A stretch of 43,673 bases of DNA from Chloroflexota bacterium (GCA_016865935.1 VGOB01000010.1:1-43673); one strand, 5' to 3'. Positions 24,391 to 31,891 are shown, counted from the stretch's first letter. The notes: a model not told the origin generated them from the sequence alone. Translations and numbers: made by a program.

Positions 24391-24417
24391 AGTAAACTCC
24401 TGTTCGATGTTTCGTAA

Positions 24418-24494
24418 TTCAAGGTTCAAAGTTCGAGGTTCGAGGTTCAATGTTATTTTGGGTTGCAGTAAACTTTGAACTTTGAACCTTAAAC
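24418..24494. repeat. GTTCAAG microrepeat palindrome between grpE and dnaK
   Basis: Left arm TTCAAGGTTCAAAGTTCGAGG..., right arm AACTTTGAACTTTGAACCTTAAAC. The stop of grpE lies within the right arm. A hairpin here could attenuate or process the grpE-dnaK message. Confidence 0.85.
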
Positions 24495-25031
24495 TTTCTT
24501 CTTCGCCACCTTCACCATCGTCGGGCGAATGACGCGGTCGTTCAGTTTGTAGCCGCGCTGCAATTCGGCAATCACGGTGCCGTCTTCCTTGTCGCTTTCT
24601 TCGTGGATCACCGCTTCGTGAAAATTCGGATCGAACGGCTTGTTCAACGCTTCGATTGGTTTCAGCCCTTCCGCTTCCAGCATCGCCGCCATCTTGCGCG
24701 CGATCAGGACGATGCCGTCCACCCACGTCAGCGCGCGCAGATTGTCGGGAATCGTTTGAAACGCGCGGTCGAAATCGTCGAGCACAGGCAGCAAGCGCGC
24801 GATGAGTGTCATGTTCGCGAACTTGGCGTATTCGGCGTTGTCTTTTTCGGCGCGCTTTTTGTAGTTGGAAAAATCCGCCGCCGCGCGCCGCCAGTTGTCC
24901 AAGTACTCCGCCGATTTGTCGCGCTCTTGCAACAACAGCTTTTTCAGTTCCGCTGGATCGTCGGGTAGTTCCGCCGCCTGCGGTTTGATTTCCTCCTGTG
25001 GTTGTTCTTCTTTTGCAACTTCGTCTGTCAT
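24489..25031 (-). CDS. grpE: nucleotide exchange factor GrpE
   Basis: 180 residues. An acidic flexible N-terminus ([16 protein letters not shown]) and a coiled-coil helix ([20 protein letters not shown]) lead to the family core [30 protein letters not shown] and the C-terminal beta domain [15 protein letters not shown] and [19 protein letters not shown]. GrpE releases ADP from DnaK. ATG 25031 has GGAGGATAAACTA upstream; a long extension in the same frame is not coding. The stop lies inside the GTTCAAG repeat. Next upstream is a cluster of toxin-antitoxin-like genes rather than hrcA, so the heat-shock operon is split. Confidence 0.97.
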   Translation of the reverse strand: MTDEVAKEEQPQEEIKPQAAELPDDPAELKKLLLQERDKSAEYLDNWRRAAADFSNYKKRAEKDNAEYAKFANMTLIARLLPVLDDFDRAFQTIPDNLRALTWVDGIVLIARKMAAMLEAEGLKPIEALNKPFDPNFHEAVIHEESDKEDGTVIAELQRGYKLNDRVIRPTMVKVAKKKV

Positions 25032-25057
25032 TAGTTTATCCTCCGAGATGATTGCGT

Positions 25058-25414
25058 TTATGCTCCGTGCTTTTTTGCGACACTCTTCCGTTGAGCAGGA
25101 ATGAGCCGAATCAAGGAACGCAGCGCCACGTTGACCGAATCCGAATCTGGAAAATACTTGCGGACATCGGGCTCTAGAATGACCGCGCCTTTTCTGGGTT
25201 TCACTTCTTTGACGATGGTTGAGCCGTCCGCCTTGTGAATCGTGATGGTGTATCCGCCCTGCAAAGCATGATAATGTTTGCCGCGCACTCCGCCCGTGAA
25301 ATCGTATTCGGCGCGCATCCTGTTCACCCTTGTCGGTTTCCCCCACGCCGCGTCGTCATTCGCTTGTGCCACGACGATTTTGTCAATGTCTGCTTGCGAT
25401 AATTTTCTTTTCAT
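25058..25414 (-). CDS. small hypothetical protein of toxin-antitoxin context
   Basis: 118 residues. N-terminus MKRKLSQADIDKIVVAQA, then RAEYDFTGGVRGKHYHALQG and a C-terminal PDVRKYFPDSDSVNVALRSL segment, which resembles short antitoxin-like proteins with an EYDF.GGVRGK motif often found next to PIN or other toxins. The middle (TITIHKADGSTIVKEVKP) is a beta-hairpin-like insertion. No function known to me. It starts 5 bp after the PIN gene and its leader is the ATTCGTTTATTCG repeat. Codirectional with hrcA and grpE. Confidence 0.65.
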   Translation of the reverse strand: MKRKLSQADIDKIVVAQANDDAAWGKPTRVNRMRAEYDFTGGVRGKHYHALQGGYTITIHKADGSTIVKEVKPRKGAVILEPDVRKYFPDSDSVNVALRSLIRLIPAQRKSVAKKHGA

Positions 25415-25444
25415 TCGTTTATTCGTTTGACATTCGTTGACGCG
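25410..25444. repeat. ATTCGTTTATTCGTTTGACATTCGTTGAC repeat, copy 1
   Basis: Three ATTCGTT units; the same string recurs at 26148-26199 and 26801-26847 in the same orientation, each time at the border of a small gene. Confidence 0.75.
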
Positions 25445-25865
25445 CGTTCTTCCACACGTCATCCAAGAACTGACGCGGCGTCACGATCGGTATTCCCTGA
25501 AACGGGTGGAGCGAGATCAAATCATCATCGCCGCTGACGATACACGCAACGTTACCGCACACCGCCAACTCCAAGAACTTGTCGTCTTTCGGATCGCGAC
25601 ACGCGCGTACCTGCTCGGTGATTTCTACCAGAGCCGCATCTCGCACCAACGCCGTGACGAACTCGATCCGCTCTTCTTCAAGTACGTATTTGTCAAAACC
25701 TTTGCGTCGCAAAACTTCGTTGACTTCATCTATGGTTGCCTGCGAAACCAACAACTTGCCTTGCGCGACGGCTTTGTCAAACGCTTGGCGCACGACCGAG
25801 TGTTTCAGCAGTACCGCGCTGACAATCGCGCTGGTGTCGAAGACGAAGCGCAAGTCAGTTGGCAT
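25419..25865 (-). CDS. PIN-domain toxin (VapC-like RNase)
   Basis: 148 residues. PIN acidic residues are all visible: FVFDTSAIVSAVL (first Asp), ATIDEVNEVLRR (Glu), ACRDPKDDKFLELA (Asp pair) and IVSGDDDLISL (last Asp). The layout matches the PIN_3 family, putative Mg2+-dependent RNases neutralised by a partner antitoxin. The start overlaps the last 11 bp of the 75-aa gene upstream, the usual antitoxin-toxin coupling. It lies in the same direction as hrcA and grpE. Confidence 0.88.
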   Translation of the reverse strand: MPTDLRFVFDTSAIVSAVLLKHSVVRQAFDKAVAQGKLLVSQATIDEVNEVLRRKGFDKYVLEEERIEFVTALVRDAALVEITEQVRACRDPKDDKFLELAVCGNVACIVSGDDDLISLHPFQGIPIVTPRQFLDDVWKNARQRMSNE

Positions 25866-26082
25866 TGAGGAGCGACTCCAAGATTTCGGGCGTCAGACCG
25901 CGCGCTTGCGCCTTCTCGCTAATTTCGTCCATCACTACCTTGAGTGGGCGCGGAGACGCGGCGAACTCGCGCAACCATAGACTCAAGAGCAGGCGCAATT
26001 TCTTTTTGTCTTCGGAAGACGCGCCTGTATACAGTCGCGCCGTTTGAGTGTCAAGTGGTATGGTAATATTTGCAATTGTCAT
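25855..26082 (-). CDS. putative antitoxin of the PIN toxin
   Basis: 75 residues beginning MTIANITIPLDTQTARLY with an AAGGAGAGG ribosome site. The N-terminal strand (ANITIPLDTQTA) and following helices (SEDKKKLRLLLSLWLREF) are of the kind seen in small ribbon-type or helical antitoxins; the C-terminus (EISEKAQARGLTPEILESLL) would embrace the toxin. Overlap with the PIN gene and order antitoxin-toxin support the role; family not certain. Confidence 0.72.
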   Translation of the reverse strand: MTIANITIPLDTQTARLYTGASSEDKKKLRLLLSLWLREFAASPRPLKVVMDEISEKAQARGLTPEILESLLNAN

Positions 26083-26147
26083 TTTGTTCCTCTCCTTGTG
26101 ATTCGCGTCAACGAATTGCAACGAGTAAACGAATCTTGCCCGCGCGC

Positions 26148-26199
26148 CATTCGTTCATTCGTTTGACATTCGTTGACACCAACGCCAAAGCCGCACGCG
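26148..26199. repeat. ATTCGTT repeat, copy 2
   Basis: CATTCGTTCATTCGTTTGACATTCGTTGACACCAACGCCAAAGCCGC-type sequence (in pieces: ATTCGTT x3, GACACCAACGCCAA). It ends at the stop of the DUF2442 gene. Confidence 0.75.
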
Positions 26200-26478
26200 C
26201 TAGACAACGACTTTTTGTCCTGCCCCTGTTTCGGCGAAGTGGGTTTCAGGAACGCTGTCCATGTACAACGTATCGGGGCAAAAGTCTTGACCGTGTTCCC
26301 ATTGCACACTGCCCAAGAATGGTTTAACCGAATTGAAGACGCGCGTGTCTTTCAACTCCCGAAATATCCCAATGCTCAAATAGGGTTTCACATCAAAGCG
26401 CTTTACTTCGCCGTTGGTGAAACCCAACGTGATTGTGTAATCGGGGTTAGGTTTGGCCGTCCTGACTCGCGGATTCAT
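26200..26478 (-). CDS. DUF2442 domain protein
   Basis: 92 residues. Core motifs TLGFTNGEVKRFDVKPYL, IGIFRELKDTRVFNSVKPFL and GSVQWEHGQDFCPDTLYMD are diagnostic for DUF2442. It starts 11 bp after the DUF4160 gene with GGAGTAGCG upstream. DUF4160-DUF2442 pairs are common in bacterial genomes and are suspected toxin-antitoxin or accessory modules, without proven activity that I know. Only distantly like the DUF2442 protein at 14663. Confidence 0.9.
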   Translation of the reverse strand: MNPRVRTAKPNPDYTITLGFTNGEVKRFDVKPYLSIGIFRELKDTRVFNSVKPFLGSVQWEHGQDFCPDTLYMDSVPETHFAETGAGQKVVV

Positions 26479-26489
26479 GATCGCTACTC

Positions 26490-26759
26490 CTATCGCAAAG
26501 GTTCAATCTTGAAAACGTCTTGCGCGTGACTGGCAAGTTCCCAATCCGCCATCAATTCTTCCTGATGGATCTCGATCCACGCCAGAACCAATTTCAGTCG
26601 GTTTGCCTTCAGTTCCCCTTCCAGTACCTCGCCGTTTGGAATGGCGATGACCACTTCTTGGTCTTGGTACTTGACGTGAATGTGGGGCAGGTGATGCTTG
26701 CGAGTATCAAGGAAGTACATTGAGACGATGATGCCGTAGAACATTGATATGACTGCCAT
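26490..26759 (-). CDS. DUF4160 domain protein
   Basis: 89 residues. The sequence VISMFYGIIVSMYFLDTRKH, LPHIHVKYQDQEVVIAIPNG, EVLEGELKANRLKLVLAWIE and HQEELMADWELA is the DUF4160 signature, with His-rich HHLPHIHV that could bind metal. It is the upstream partner of the DUF2442 gene. AAGGAGAAGTCAAACC precedes the ATG at 26759. Confidence 0.9.
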   Translation of the reverse strand: MAVISMFYGIIVSMYFLDTRKHHLPHIHVKYQDQEVVIAIPNGEVLEGELKANRLKLVLAWIEIHQEELMADWELASHAQDVFKIEPLR

Positions 26760-26800
26760 AGGTTTGACTTCTCCTTGCTCATGCTTTGCGCAGTGCGCGC

Positions 26801-26847
26801 ACTATTCGTTTATTCGTGCAACATTCGTTGACACCAACGCCAACCGC
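26801..26847. repeat. ATTCGTT repeat, copy 3
   Basis: ACTATTCGTTTATTCGTGCAACATTCGTTGACACCAACGCCAA; shares the GACACCAACGCCAA tail with copy 2. It lies in the non-coding stretch 26760-26929. Confidence 0.75.
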
Positions 26848-26929
26848 CGATGCTGAAAAGACGCGCGCGGGGTGTGGACAGCGTAGCGTGTCTGCGCTTC
26901 GTTCTTTTGCATCAGGAGAAAATTGCTGA

Positions 26930-27247
26930 CTAGGGCATAGCCGCCGTTGTGCTTTCTTTGGGACGCTTGAAGGTACACAAATAGGTGTGTGTCCAAGGAT
27001 TGTGTTGGACGGCTGGCAGTGTAGCGTATTGTTGAAACAATAGAAGGTCACCACGTTCACCTGTGTACACAGGTTGCATTGAAATGAGTTCCCACCCTTC
27101 CTCACCTAACTTGTCCAGCGATGGAATCAGCGATCTGGGTGAAAACTGCACGAATGTTTTTTCTGTGGGGAATCGTCGTTTAAGTTCCTCAAGTTGCGTC
27201 TTGGTATCGGCATGCAGGAACATTGTCAGGTACTCCCACTTTTGCAT
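26930..27247 (-). CDS. hypothetical protein, DUF4177-like
   Basis: 105 residues. It begins QKWEYLTMFLHADTKT and contains DKLGEEGWELISMQPVY, the WEY...LGxxGWEL pattern of DUF4177-like small proteins. The C-terminus (WTHTYLCTFKRPKES) is consistent with the last strand of that fold. AAGGAGGACAG precedes the ATG. Function unknown. Confidence 0.7.
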   Translation of the reverse strand: MQKWEYLTMFLHADTKTQLEELKRRFPTEKTFVQFSPRSLIPSLDKLGEEGWELISMQPVYTGERGDLLLFQQYATLPAVQHNPWTHTYLCTFKRPKESTTAAMP

Positions 27248-27399
27248 CTGTCCTCCTTGGTCAAGATGATAAACAATGATCTCTAAAATGGATTAGAGCG
27301 ATGTTGTAATCATCAACTGTATCGCGGGCATCTTCAAGTGCAATCTTTTCTCAGTGGAATGTGCGCGAACTTTATGCTGTCCACTATTCGCCCTCCACT

Positions 27400-27446
27400 A
27401 CCTCCCGTGCATCCTCTCCATCAAATCATCCAGCAAACTCGAAACG
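27400..27446. repeat. 47-bp copy of the hrcA 3' end (left boundary of a cassette)
   Basis: Matches 28077-28123 with about six differences and on the minus strand still reads VSSLLDDLMERMHGR-stop, against VSSLLDDLMGRMYGR in hrcA. The stretch 27248-27399 has no gene that I can support. Confidence 0.8.
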
Positions 27447-27483
27447 CAACGGACGGCATCCAACTCTTGGCAGCGTGTCCCGT

Positions 27484-27927
27484 TCACGGCAGATGCTCCA
27501 AGTCATCCAAATCCTTGTGCCTGCCGCTCGCTTTCTTGTTGATTTTCAAATGTCGCAAATTGATGAGTTTGACTTTGACGCCGTCCATAATCGCGGTGAC
27601 TCGTTTGGCGTAACATTCCTTGAATCGCACACCCGAAATCGCCGTGGTGATTTCAAGTCGCAGAGGCGGAACGCCCATCCGCACGATGCGGTCTTGCAAG
27701 AACAATTCGGGCGACAACTCCGACATATCAAACCCAAAATCGCGCAACGCCGCGACCACTCGCTTGGCGTTGTTCGGATGAACGGCAATCCAAATGTCCA
27801 TGTCATTCGTCGCACGCGGATAGCCGTGATAGCCGACGGCATAGCCGCCGATGAGAAGATACTCAACTCGGTGCGCGTTGAGCAATCTCAAGAACTCTTT
27901 GAAGTCGGGTGGTAGCTCGATGTCCAT
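27484..27927 (-). CDS. nucleotidyltransferase-fold protein (MNT/AbiEii-like)
   Basis: 147 residues. The polymerase-beta-type nucleotidyltransferase motif is clear: EYLLIGGYAVGYHGYPRATN followed by DMDIWIAVHPNNA (Asp-x-Asp), and a later acidic strand RLEITTAISG. Small proteins of this kind act as antitoxins or as AMP-transferases on toxins. The start at 27927 overlaps the preceding small gene by 65 bp. The pair is bounded on both sides by copies of the hrcA tail. Confidence 0.82.
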   Translation of the reverse strand: MDIELPPDFKEFLRLLNAHRVEYLLIGGYAVGYHGYPRATNDMDIWIAVHPNNAKRVVAALRDFGFDMSELSPELFLQDRIVRMGVPPLRLEITTAISGVRFKECYAKRVTAIMDGVKVKLINLRHLKINKKASGRHKDLDDLEHLP

Positions 27928-28069
27928 AGTTTATCCGCCGCAGGGTTTCAATATGGCGCAATCGCGCGCGCGGCGTCTGCGCGAGCCAGTACGCTTTGAT
28001 GTCCGATTCGTCAAAAAGCGGCGCGGTCGAGAGCGCAGTCTTGTCAATTCTGAGATTAGTTTTTTTCAC
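27863..28069 (-). CDS. small partner of the nucleotidyltransferase
   Basis: 68 residues from GTG 28069, which has GGGAGG 8 nt upstream (a GTG at 28078 overlapping the hrcA stop is the alternative). Sequence features: DESDIKAYWLAQTPRARLRH and ETLRRINYGHRATTRLQRVL, the pattern (YW...TP.ERL...RR..YG) of the small proteins habitually encoded just before DUF6036-like nucleotidyltransferases. The long overlap with the downstream gene implies tight co-expression. Confidence 0.72.
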   Translation of the reverse strand: MKKTNLRIDKTALSTAPLFDESDIKAYWLAQTPRARLRHIETLRRINYGHRATTRLQRVLEIAQRAPS

Positions 28070-28074
28070 GCGAC

Positions 28075-29100
28075 TCACCTCCCGTACATCCTTCCCATCA
28101 AATCATCCAGCAAACTCGAAACGTAGCGCACCACGCCAATCGTGCGCGCATAGTGCATCCGCAGCGGACCCAGCACGCCGACGATGCCGCCCGCTTCGCC
28201 GGGCAAACCGTAGCGCGTCAGCACCATACTGTAATCGCTCATCTCATCGCGCTGACTCTCGCCGCCGATGACGACCTGCACGCCGCGCTCGGGCGCAAAG
28301 TCGCTCAACATCCCTTCGAGCACCGTGCGCTGTTCGAGCATTTCGAGCAGCGCCTGCATCCGATCAATCGCCGAAAATTCGGGCTGGCGCAAAATGTCCA
28401 TAATGCCGTCGCGATAAACGTCGTGCGTCGTGCGCTCGTCAATCTGGCGCATCAGGTTCGCGACGATCCGCAGCACATCGTTTTCGAACGCGGAGAGCGA
28501 AAGTGACAGCGCGCGAATTTGATCGAGATTCAAGCCCGCGAGATGATCGTTCAAACGATTCGACGCGCGCGTCAACTCTTCCTGCGCGATCGGCTGCGCG
28601 AGCGCGAGCATTTGCTGCTTGACCGCGCCATCTTGCAAAACCAAAACCAGCAGCGCGACCTGCTCGTTGATCGAAACGAGTTGCAGATGCTTAAAGCGGC
28701 ACGATGTCGAAAGCGGCGCGGTGACGAGCGCGGTGTTGCGCGACGCGCGCGCCAGCACCGCCGCGGCGAGTCGCATCCACTGATCCACATCGAGCGTGAC
28801 TTGATGAAATTGATGGCGAATCATCCGCTGTTCGACGGGCGGCAGTTCGAATTCCTCCATCAGCGTTTCGACGAAATAGCGATAGCCCTTTTCGGTTGGC
28901 ACGCGCCCCGCCGATGTATGCGGGTGCATCAGATAACCCGATTCTTCGAGCGCGGCAAGTTCGTTGCGAATCGTCGCCGAACTGACGTGCAAGCCGCGTT
29001 TCCGCACCAGCGTCTCCGAACCGACGGGCTGGGCGGATTCGACATATTCACGCACGACAAAAGCGAGCGTTTTGCGCTGTCGTTCTGACAAATCTGCCAT
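28075..29100 (-). CDS. hrcA: heat-inducible transcription repressor HrcA
   Basis: 341 residues. N-terminal winged helix (LSERQRKTLAFVVREYVESA, VSSATIRNELAALEESGY, HPHTSAGRVPTEKGYRYFV), GAF-like centre and C-terminal domain with VVIGGE and GVLGPLRMHYARTIGVVRYV. HrcA binds CIRCE and represses chaperone genes until heat stress titrates GroEL. A CIRCE operator lies 22 bp before its own start, so it is autoregulated. In most relatives grpE and dnaK follow directly; here about 3 kb of small accessory genes intervene. Confidence 0.97.
   Translation of the reverse strand: MADLSERQRKTLAFVVREYVESAQPVGSETLVRKRGLHVSSATIRNELAALEESGYLMHPHTSAGRVPTEKGYRYFVETLMEEFELPPVEQRMIRHQFHQVTLDVDQWMRLAAAVLARASRNTALVTAPLSTSCRFKHLQLVSINEQVALLVLVLQDGAVKQQMLALAQPIAQEELTRASNRLNDHLAGLNLDQIRALSLSLSAFENDVLRIVANLMRQIDERTTHDVYRDGIMDILRQPEFSAIDRMQALLEMLEQRTVLEGMLSDFAPERGVQVVIGGESQRDEMSDYSMVLTRYGLPGEAGGIVGVLGPLRMHYARTIGVVRYVSSLLDDLMGRMYGR
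28077..28123. repeat. 47-bp hrcA tail, right boundary of the nucleotidyltransferase cassette
   Basis: Functional copy, containing the last codons and stop of hrcA and the ribosome site of the cassette's first gene. Pairs with 27400-27446 in direct orientation. Confidence 0.8.
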
Positions 29101-29121
29101 AAAATTGACCGATTTCTTGCG

Positions 29122-29148
29122 TTAGCACTCTCAACCTGCGAGTGCCAA
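29122..29148. promoter_or_regulatory. CIRCE operator
   Basis: TTAGCACTC, 9-nt spacer, GAGTGCCAA: one mismatch from the TTAGCACTC-N9-GAGTGCTAA consensus. It sits directly downstream of the -10 box and should be bound by HrcA. Confidence 0.95.
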
Positions 29149-29149
29149 C

Positions 29150-29178
29150 ACTATATCACTAAAAGATAGAGTTGTCAA
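29150..29178 (-). promoter_or_regulatory. promoter of hrcA
   Basis: On the minus strand TTGACA (29178-29173), 17-bp spacer, TATAGT (29155-29150), one base before CIRCE. HrcA bound at CIRCE would cover the transcription start. Confidence 0.85.
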
Positions 29179-29187
29179 GCCCCCAAA

Positions 29188-29355
29188 ACGACCGATGACC
29201 GATGACGGACGACCGACGCGCGTGTTATTGCGAGGAGCGTTCTTTGCGGTGCTGAGCGTTAGCCGAAGCAAGCAATCTCCAAGTCGCGATTTGGGGATTG
29301 CTTCGCTCCGCTCGCAATGACACGCGGTCTTCGGTCGTCTGTCGTCGGTCGGTTG
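29188..29355. repeat. nested palindrome: GACCGAT arms around an ATTGCGAGGAGCG element
   Basis: Outer arms of GACCGAT/GTCGGTC units (29188-29215 and 29327-29355) enclose TATTGCGAGGAGCG...AGCAATCTCC...GGGGATTGCTTCGCTCCGCTCGCAATGACA (29226-29322). The inner element is a sister of 36089-36179. This fills the 310-bp hrcA/DUF116 gap apart from the two promoters. Confidence 0.8.
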
Positions 29356-29375
29356 AACTGTTGCATCTGCGTTTT

Positions 29376-29403
29376 TTGTCTTGTGACGCAAATGATGTAC
29401 AAT
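29376..29403 (+). promoter_or_regulatory. promoter of the DUF116 gene, leaderless layout
   Basis: TTGTCT (29376-29381), 16-bp spacer, TACAAT (29398-29403), then 7 nt to the ATG at 29411. Confidence 0.6.
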
Positions 29404-29410
29404 AGCATTG

Positions 29411-30580
29411 ATGACGCCGACGATCACGTACTCACTCAAGAACGATCAGTCACACGCCGATCAATACTATCGCGATATTGCCGCGTTTGCCGATCAAGCG
29501 ATCGCGGAAGGCGATGCGCGCGCCGCGATCACTTTGCGCGCGTTCGAAGCGTTTCTGCGCGCGACCGAGCGCGAAACGATCCGCTCGCGCGCCGAATATC
29601 TGTACGAATTCTTGACGCTTGGCGTTCTGTGGCGCGTGTACATTCGCAACGCGTGCGAACTCGGCGCGCTGCCGCGCCGCGCGCTGACGATTTTGTCGCG
29701 CGTGCGCGAGCGCAACCAACGGCTCAAGCCGATGGCGGACGCGCTGCGCGGCGTTCTAACATCTTGGTTTTTGTCGCCGCGTCCGCGCGCAGAAACGAGC
29801 GCGCCGCGCTCGCTGGAAATGCTGGAGCGTTTGCTCGGCTGGTTGCAAGCGACCGGCGATTTCAATCAGGAAGTCAAACGATTGAACAACTGGCGCGATT
29901 TTTTCGCGACGCAAACGCCGGAACAAATCGCCGCGCATCTTTCCAGCGCGCTTGCGTTCGCCGATTGGTTTGAGGCGCGAAGTGTGGATGTGCTGGGATG
30001 CTACACGCCGAACGTGGAAAAGTTTTTGCGCGAAACGCATCCGCGCTATCGCGGACGCGAAGACGCGTTGTTTTGCGGTCGCCAACGCGTCGAGTATCAT
30101 CTGAATATGCTCGGCACGGAAATTTTGAATCGCGCGTTGCGCGCGTCGTTTTTGCAGACGCGCCGCAAGATCGTCGTCGTGCCGCCGTGTATGCGCGCGC
30201 AACCGGACGCCAAATGCCAGGCGCGCGCGACGATGTTCGGCGCGCAATGCGCGGCTTGCACGCCCGGCTGCCGGATTCATCAACTGACGTTGCTCGGCGA
30301 AAAACAGGGTTTCGGCGTTTTCATTTTGCCGGATGAATTGAAAACTTTTTCTGGCAAGACGACCGGCGCGGACGATAGTTTGGGAATTGTCGGCGTGTCG
30401 TGCGTGCTGACGAACGCGCCGGGCGGTTGGGAGATGCAAACGCTGGGTGTGCCCGCGCAAGGGCTCCCGCTCGATTATTGCGGCTGTCGTTACCATTGGC
30501 ATCGCGATGGAATTCCAACCGACATTGGTTTTGGGCAATTGTTGCGCCTGTTGGAGATTCGCGTGCCAGAGCAACATTAA
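29411..30580 (+). CDS. DUF116 family protein
   Basis: 389 residues. The C-terminal half is the DUF116 domain: VVVPPCMRAQPDAKCQARAT, GAQCAACTPGCRIHQLT and GVSCVLTNAPGGWEMQTLGV, then LPLDYCGCRYHW. The many spaced cysteines suggest a metal or Fe-S site. The N-terminal half is helical and family-specific to some Chloroflexota-like proteins. Function not established. ATG 29411 is preferred to the TTG at 29408 because it lies exactly 7 nt from the -10 box; no Shine-Dalgarno is present. Confidence 0.85.
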   Translation: MTPTITYSLKNDQSHADQYYRDIAAFADQAIAEGDARAAITLRAFEAFLRATERETIRSRAEYLYEFLTLGVLWRVYIRNACELGALPRRALTILSRVRERNQRLKPMADALRGVLTSWFLSPRPRAETSAPRSLEMLERLLGWLQATGDFNQEVKRLNNWRDFFATQTPEQIAAHLSSALAFADWFEARSVDVLGCYTPNVEKFLRETHPRYRGREDALFCGRQRVEYHLNMLGTEILNRALRASFLQTRRKIVVVPPCMRAQPDAKCQARATMFGAQCAACTPGCRIHQLTLLGEKQGFGVFILPDELKTFSGKTTGADDSLGIVGVSCVLTNAPGGWEMQTLGVPAQGLPLDYCGCRYHWHRDGIPTDIGFGQLLRLLEIRVPEQH

Positions 30581-30620
30581 AAGACGCCGTTCATCTTGAT
30601 CGGAGAGTTGGAAAATTTTG

Positions 30621-31412
30621 ATGCAACATTCTATTCGCGGTTTTATTTTCGATTTGGACGGGACGGTTTATCTCAGCGAGCGCGCCTTGCCCGGGGCAGT
30701 AGAAACGATTGCGACAATTCGCGCGCGCGGACTTGAATGCGTTTTCATCTCGAACAAGCCACTCGAACCCGCCAGCGCGTACGCGGCAAAACTGACGCGG
30801 CTCGGTATTCCGGCGACGCCGAACGACGTGATTACTTCCGTGCGTGTGCTGATCGCGTACTTGCGCGACCACGCGCCGGACGCGCGCATCTTCGTCATCG
30901 GCGAGCCGCCGTTGTGGGACGAGATGCGCCGCGCCGGATTACGCTTGACCGACGACCCGGCGCAAATCGAGTACGTCGTCGCCGCGTTCGATCGCACGTT
31001 CGATTATCGCAAATTGAACATCGCGTTCCAAGCGATCAAGTTTCACGGCGCGCATTTCATCGCGACGAACGCGGACAAGTCCTGCCCCGTTGACGGCGGC
31101 GAGATTCCGGATTGCGCCGGAGTGATCGCCGCGCTGGAAGCGACGACGGGCAGAAAAGTGGAATTCGTCGCGGGCAAACCGTCGCCGCTGATCATTCAGA
31201 CCGGCGTCGCGCAAATGGGTGTGCGTGTCGAAGAATGTCTCATCGTCGGCGACCGGCTGGAGACGGACATTGCGATGGGACGCGCGGCGGGCGCACGCAC
31301 TGCGCTCGTGCTGACCGGCGTGACCAGGCGCGAGCATCTCGCACACGCGGCGGTGCAACCGGATTACGTTTTGGAAAATATTGGCGAGATCAGAAAAGTG
31401 ATTCTGGGATGA
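30621..31412 (+). CDS. HAD-IIA family phosphatase (NagD-like)
   Basis: 263 residues. HAD motifs: FIFDLDGTVYL (motif I, nucleophile Asp and acid Asp), CVFISNKPLEP (motif II), VEFVAGKPSPLII (motif III Lys) and CLIVGDRLETDIAMGRAAG (motif IV). The C2B cap between II and III and the FDLDGT-VYL start place it with NagD/phosphoglycolate/4-nitrophenyl phosphatases. Substrate not predictable. ATG 30621 follows a GGAGAG site. It ends in a strong terminator. Confidence 0.92.
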   Translation: MQHSIRGFIFDLDGTVYLSERALPGAVETIATIRARGLECVFISNKPLEPASAYAAKLTRLGIPATPNDVITSVRVLIAYLRDHAPDARIFVIGEPPLWDEMRRAGLRLTDDPAQIEYVVAAFDRTFDYRKLNIAFQAIKFHGAHFIATNADKSCPVDGGEIPDCAGVIAALEATTGRKVEFVAGKPSPLIIQTGVAQMGVRVEECLIVGDRLETDIAMGRAAGARTALVLTGVTRREHLAHAAVQPDYVLENIGEIRKVILG

Positions 31413-31418
31413 TGAAAG

Positions 31419-31455
31419 ACCGCGCCAAGGTGATCAAACCTTGGCGCGGTTTTTT
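31419..31455 (+). terminator. intrinsic terminator after the HAD phosphatase gene
   Basis: ACCGCGCCAAGG, loop, CCTTGGCGCGGT followed by TTTTTT. Confidence 0.92.
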
Positions 31456-31465
31456 ATTTCGCCGA

Positions 31466-31891
31466 TCATTCTGCCGTCTCGCCCATGATTTGCACGACGA
31501 GTGTGCGCGTGCGCGGACTCGTATCAAAATCGCAAAAGACGATTTGCTGCCACGTCCCCAGCGTCAATTCTCCGCCGACGAATGGCACCGTGAGCGACGG
31601 TCCCATCAGCGCGGCGCGAACGTGCGAATGTCCGTTGTCGTCGTGCCAGCGCGCATGATGGCGATACGCGCGATCCGGCGGCGTGATCTCGTCCAGCACC
31701 TGCTTCAGATCGGCGACGACGCCGGACTCGTACTCGATCGTCGTCAAGCCGCCGGTCGAGCCGGGACAAAAAATCGTGACGATGCCCGCCGCAAGTTTCG
31801 ATTCCTTCACCGCGCGCGCAACCTCGTCCGTGATATTTTGCACATCGTAGCCGCCGCGCGCGCGGACGTGCAACTCTCGTGTAACAACCAT
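31466..31891 (-). CDS. yjbQ: YjbQ family protein (UPF0047)
   Basis: 141 residues, full length for the family. Characteristic GIVTIFCPGSTGGLTTIEYE (His is replaced by Pro-Gly-Ser context common in this family), DDNGHSHVRAALMGPSLTVP and LGTWQQIVFCDFDTSPRTR. E. coli YjbQ has weak thiamine-phosphate-synthase-like activity; the true role is unclear. GAGGT precedes the ATG at 31891. It faces the HAD phosphatase terminator and is separated from the molybdopterin subunit upstream by a GCCAAAT palindrome. Confidence 0.9.
   Translation of the reverse strand: MVVTRELHVRARGGYDVQNITDEVARAVKESKLAAGIVTIFCPGSTGGLTTIEYESGVVADLKQVLDEITPPDRAYRHHARWHDDNGHSHVRAALMGPSLTVPFVGGELTLGTWQQIVFCDFDTSPRTRTLVVQIMGETAE

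Noticed and set aside
24418..24494. CIRCE or another heat-shock operator before dnaK
   Set aside because: The gap is filled by a GTTCAAG palindrome; no TTAGCACTC sequence is present.
26779..27105. 108-codon minus-strand reading overlapping the DUF4177-like gene
   Set aside because: It runs through the ATTCGTT repeat and overlaps the better-supported gene at 26930-27247, which has AAGGAGG before its ATG.
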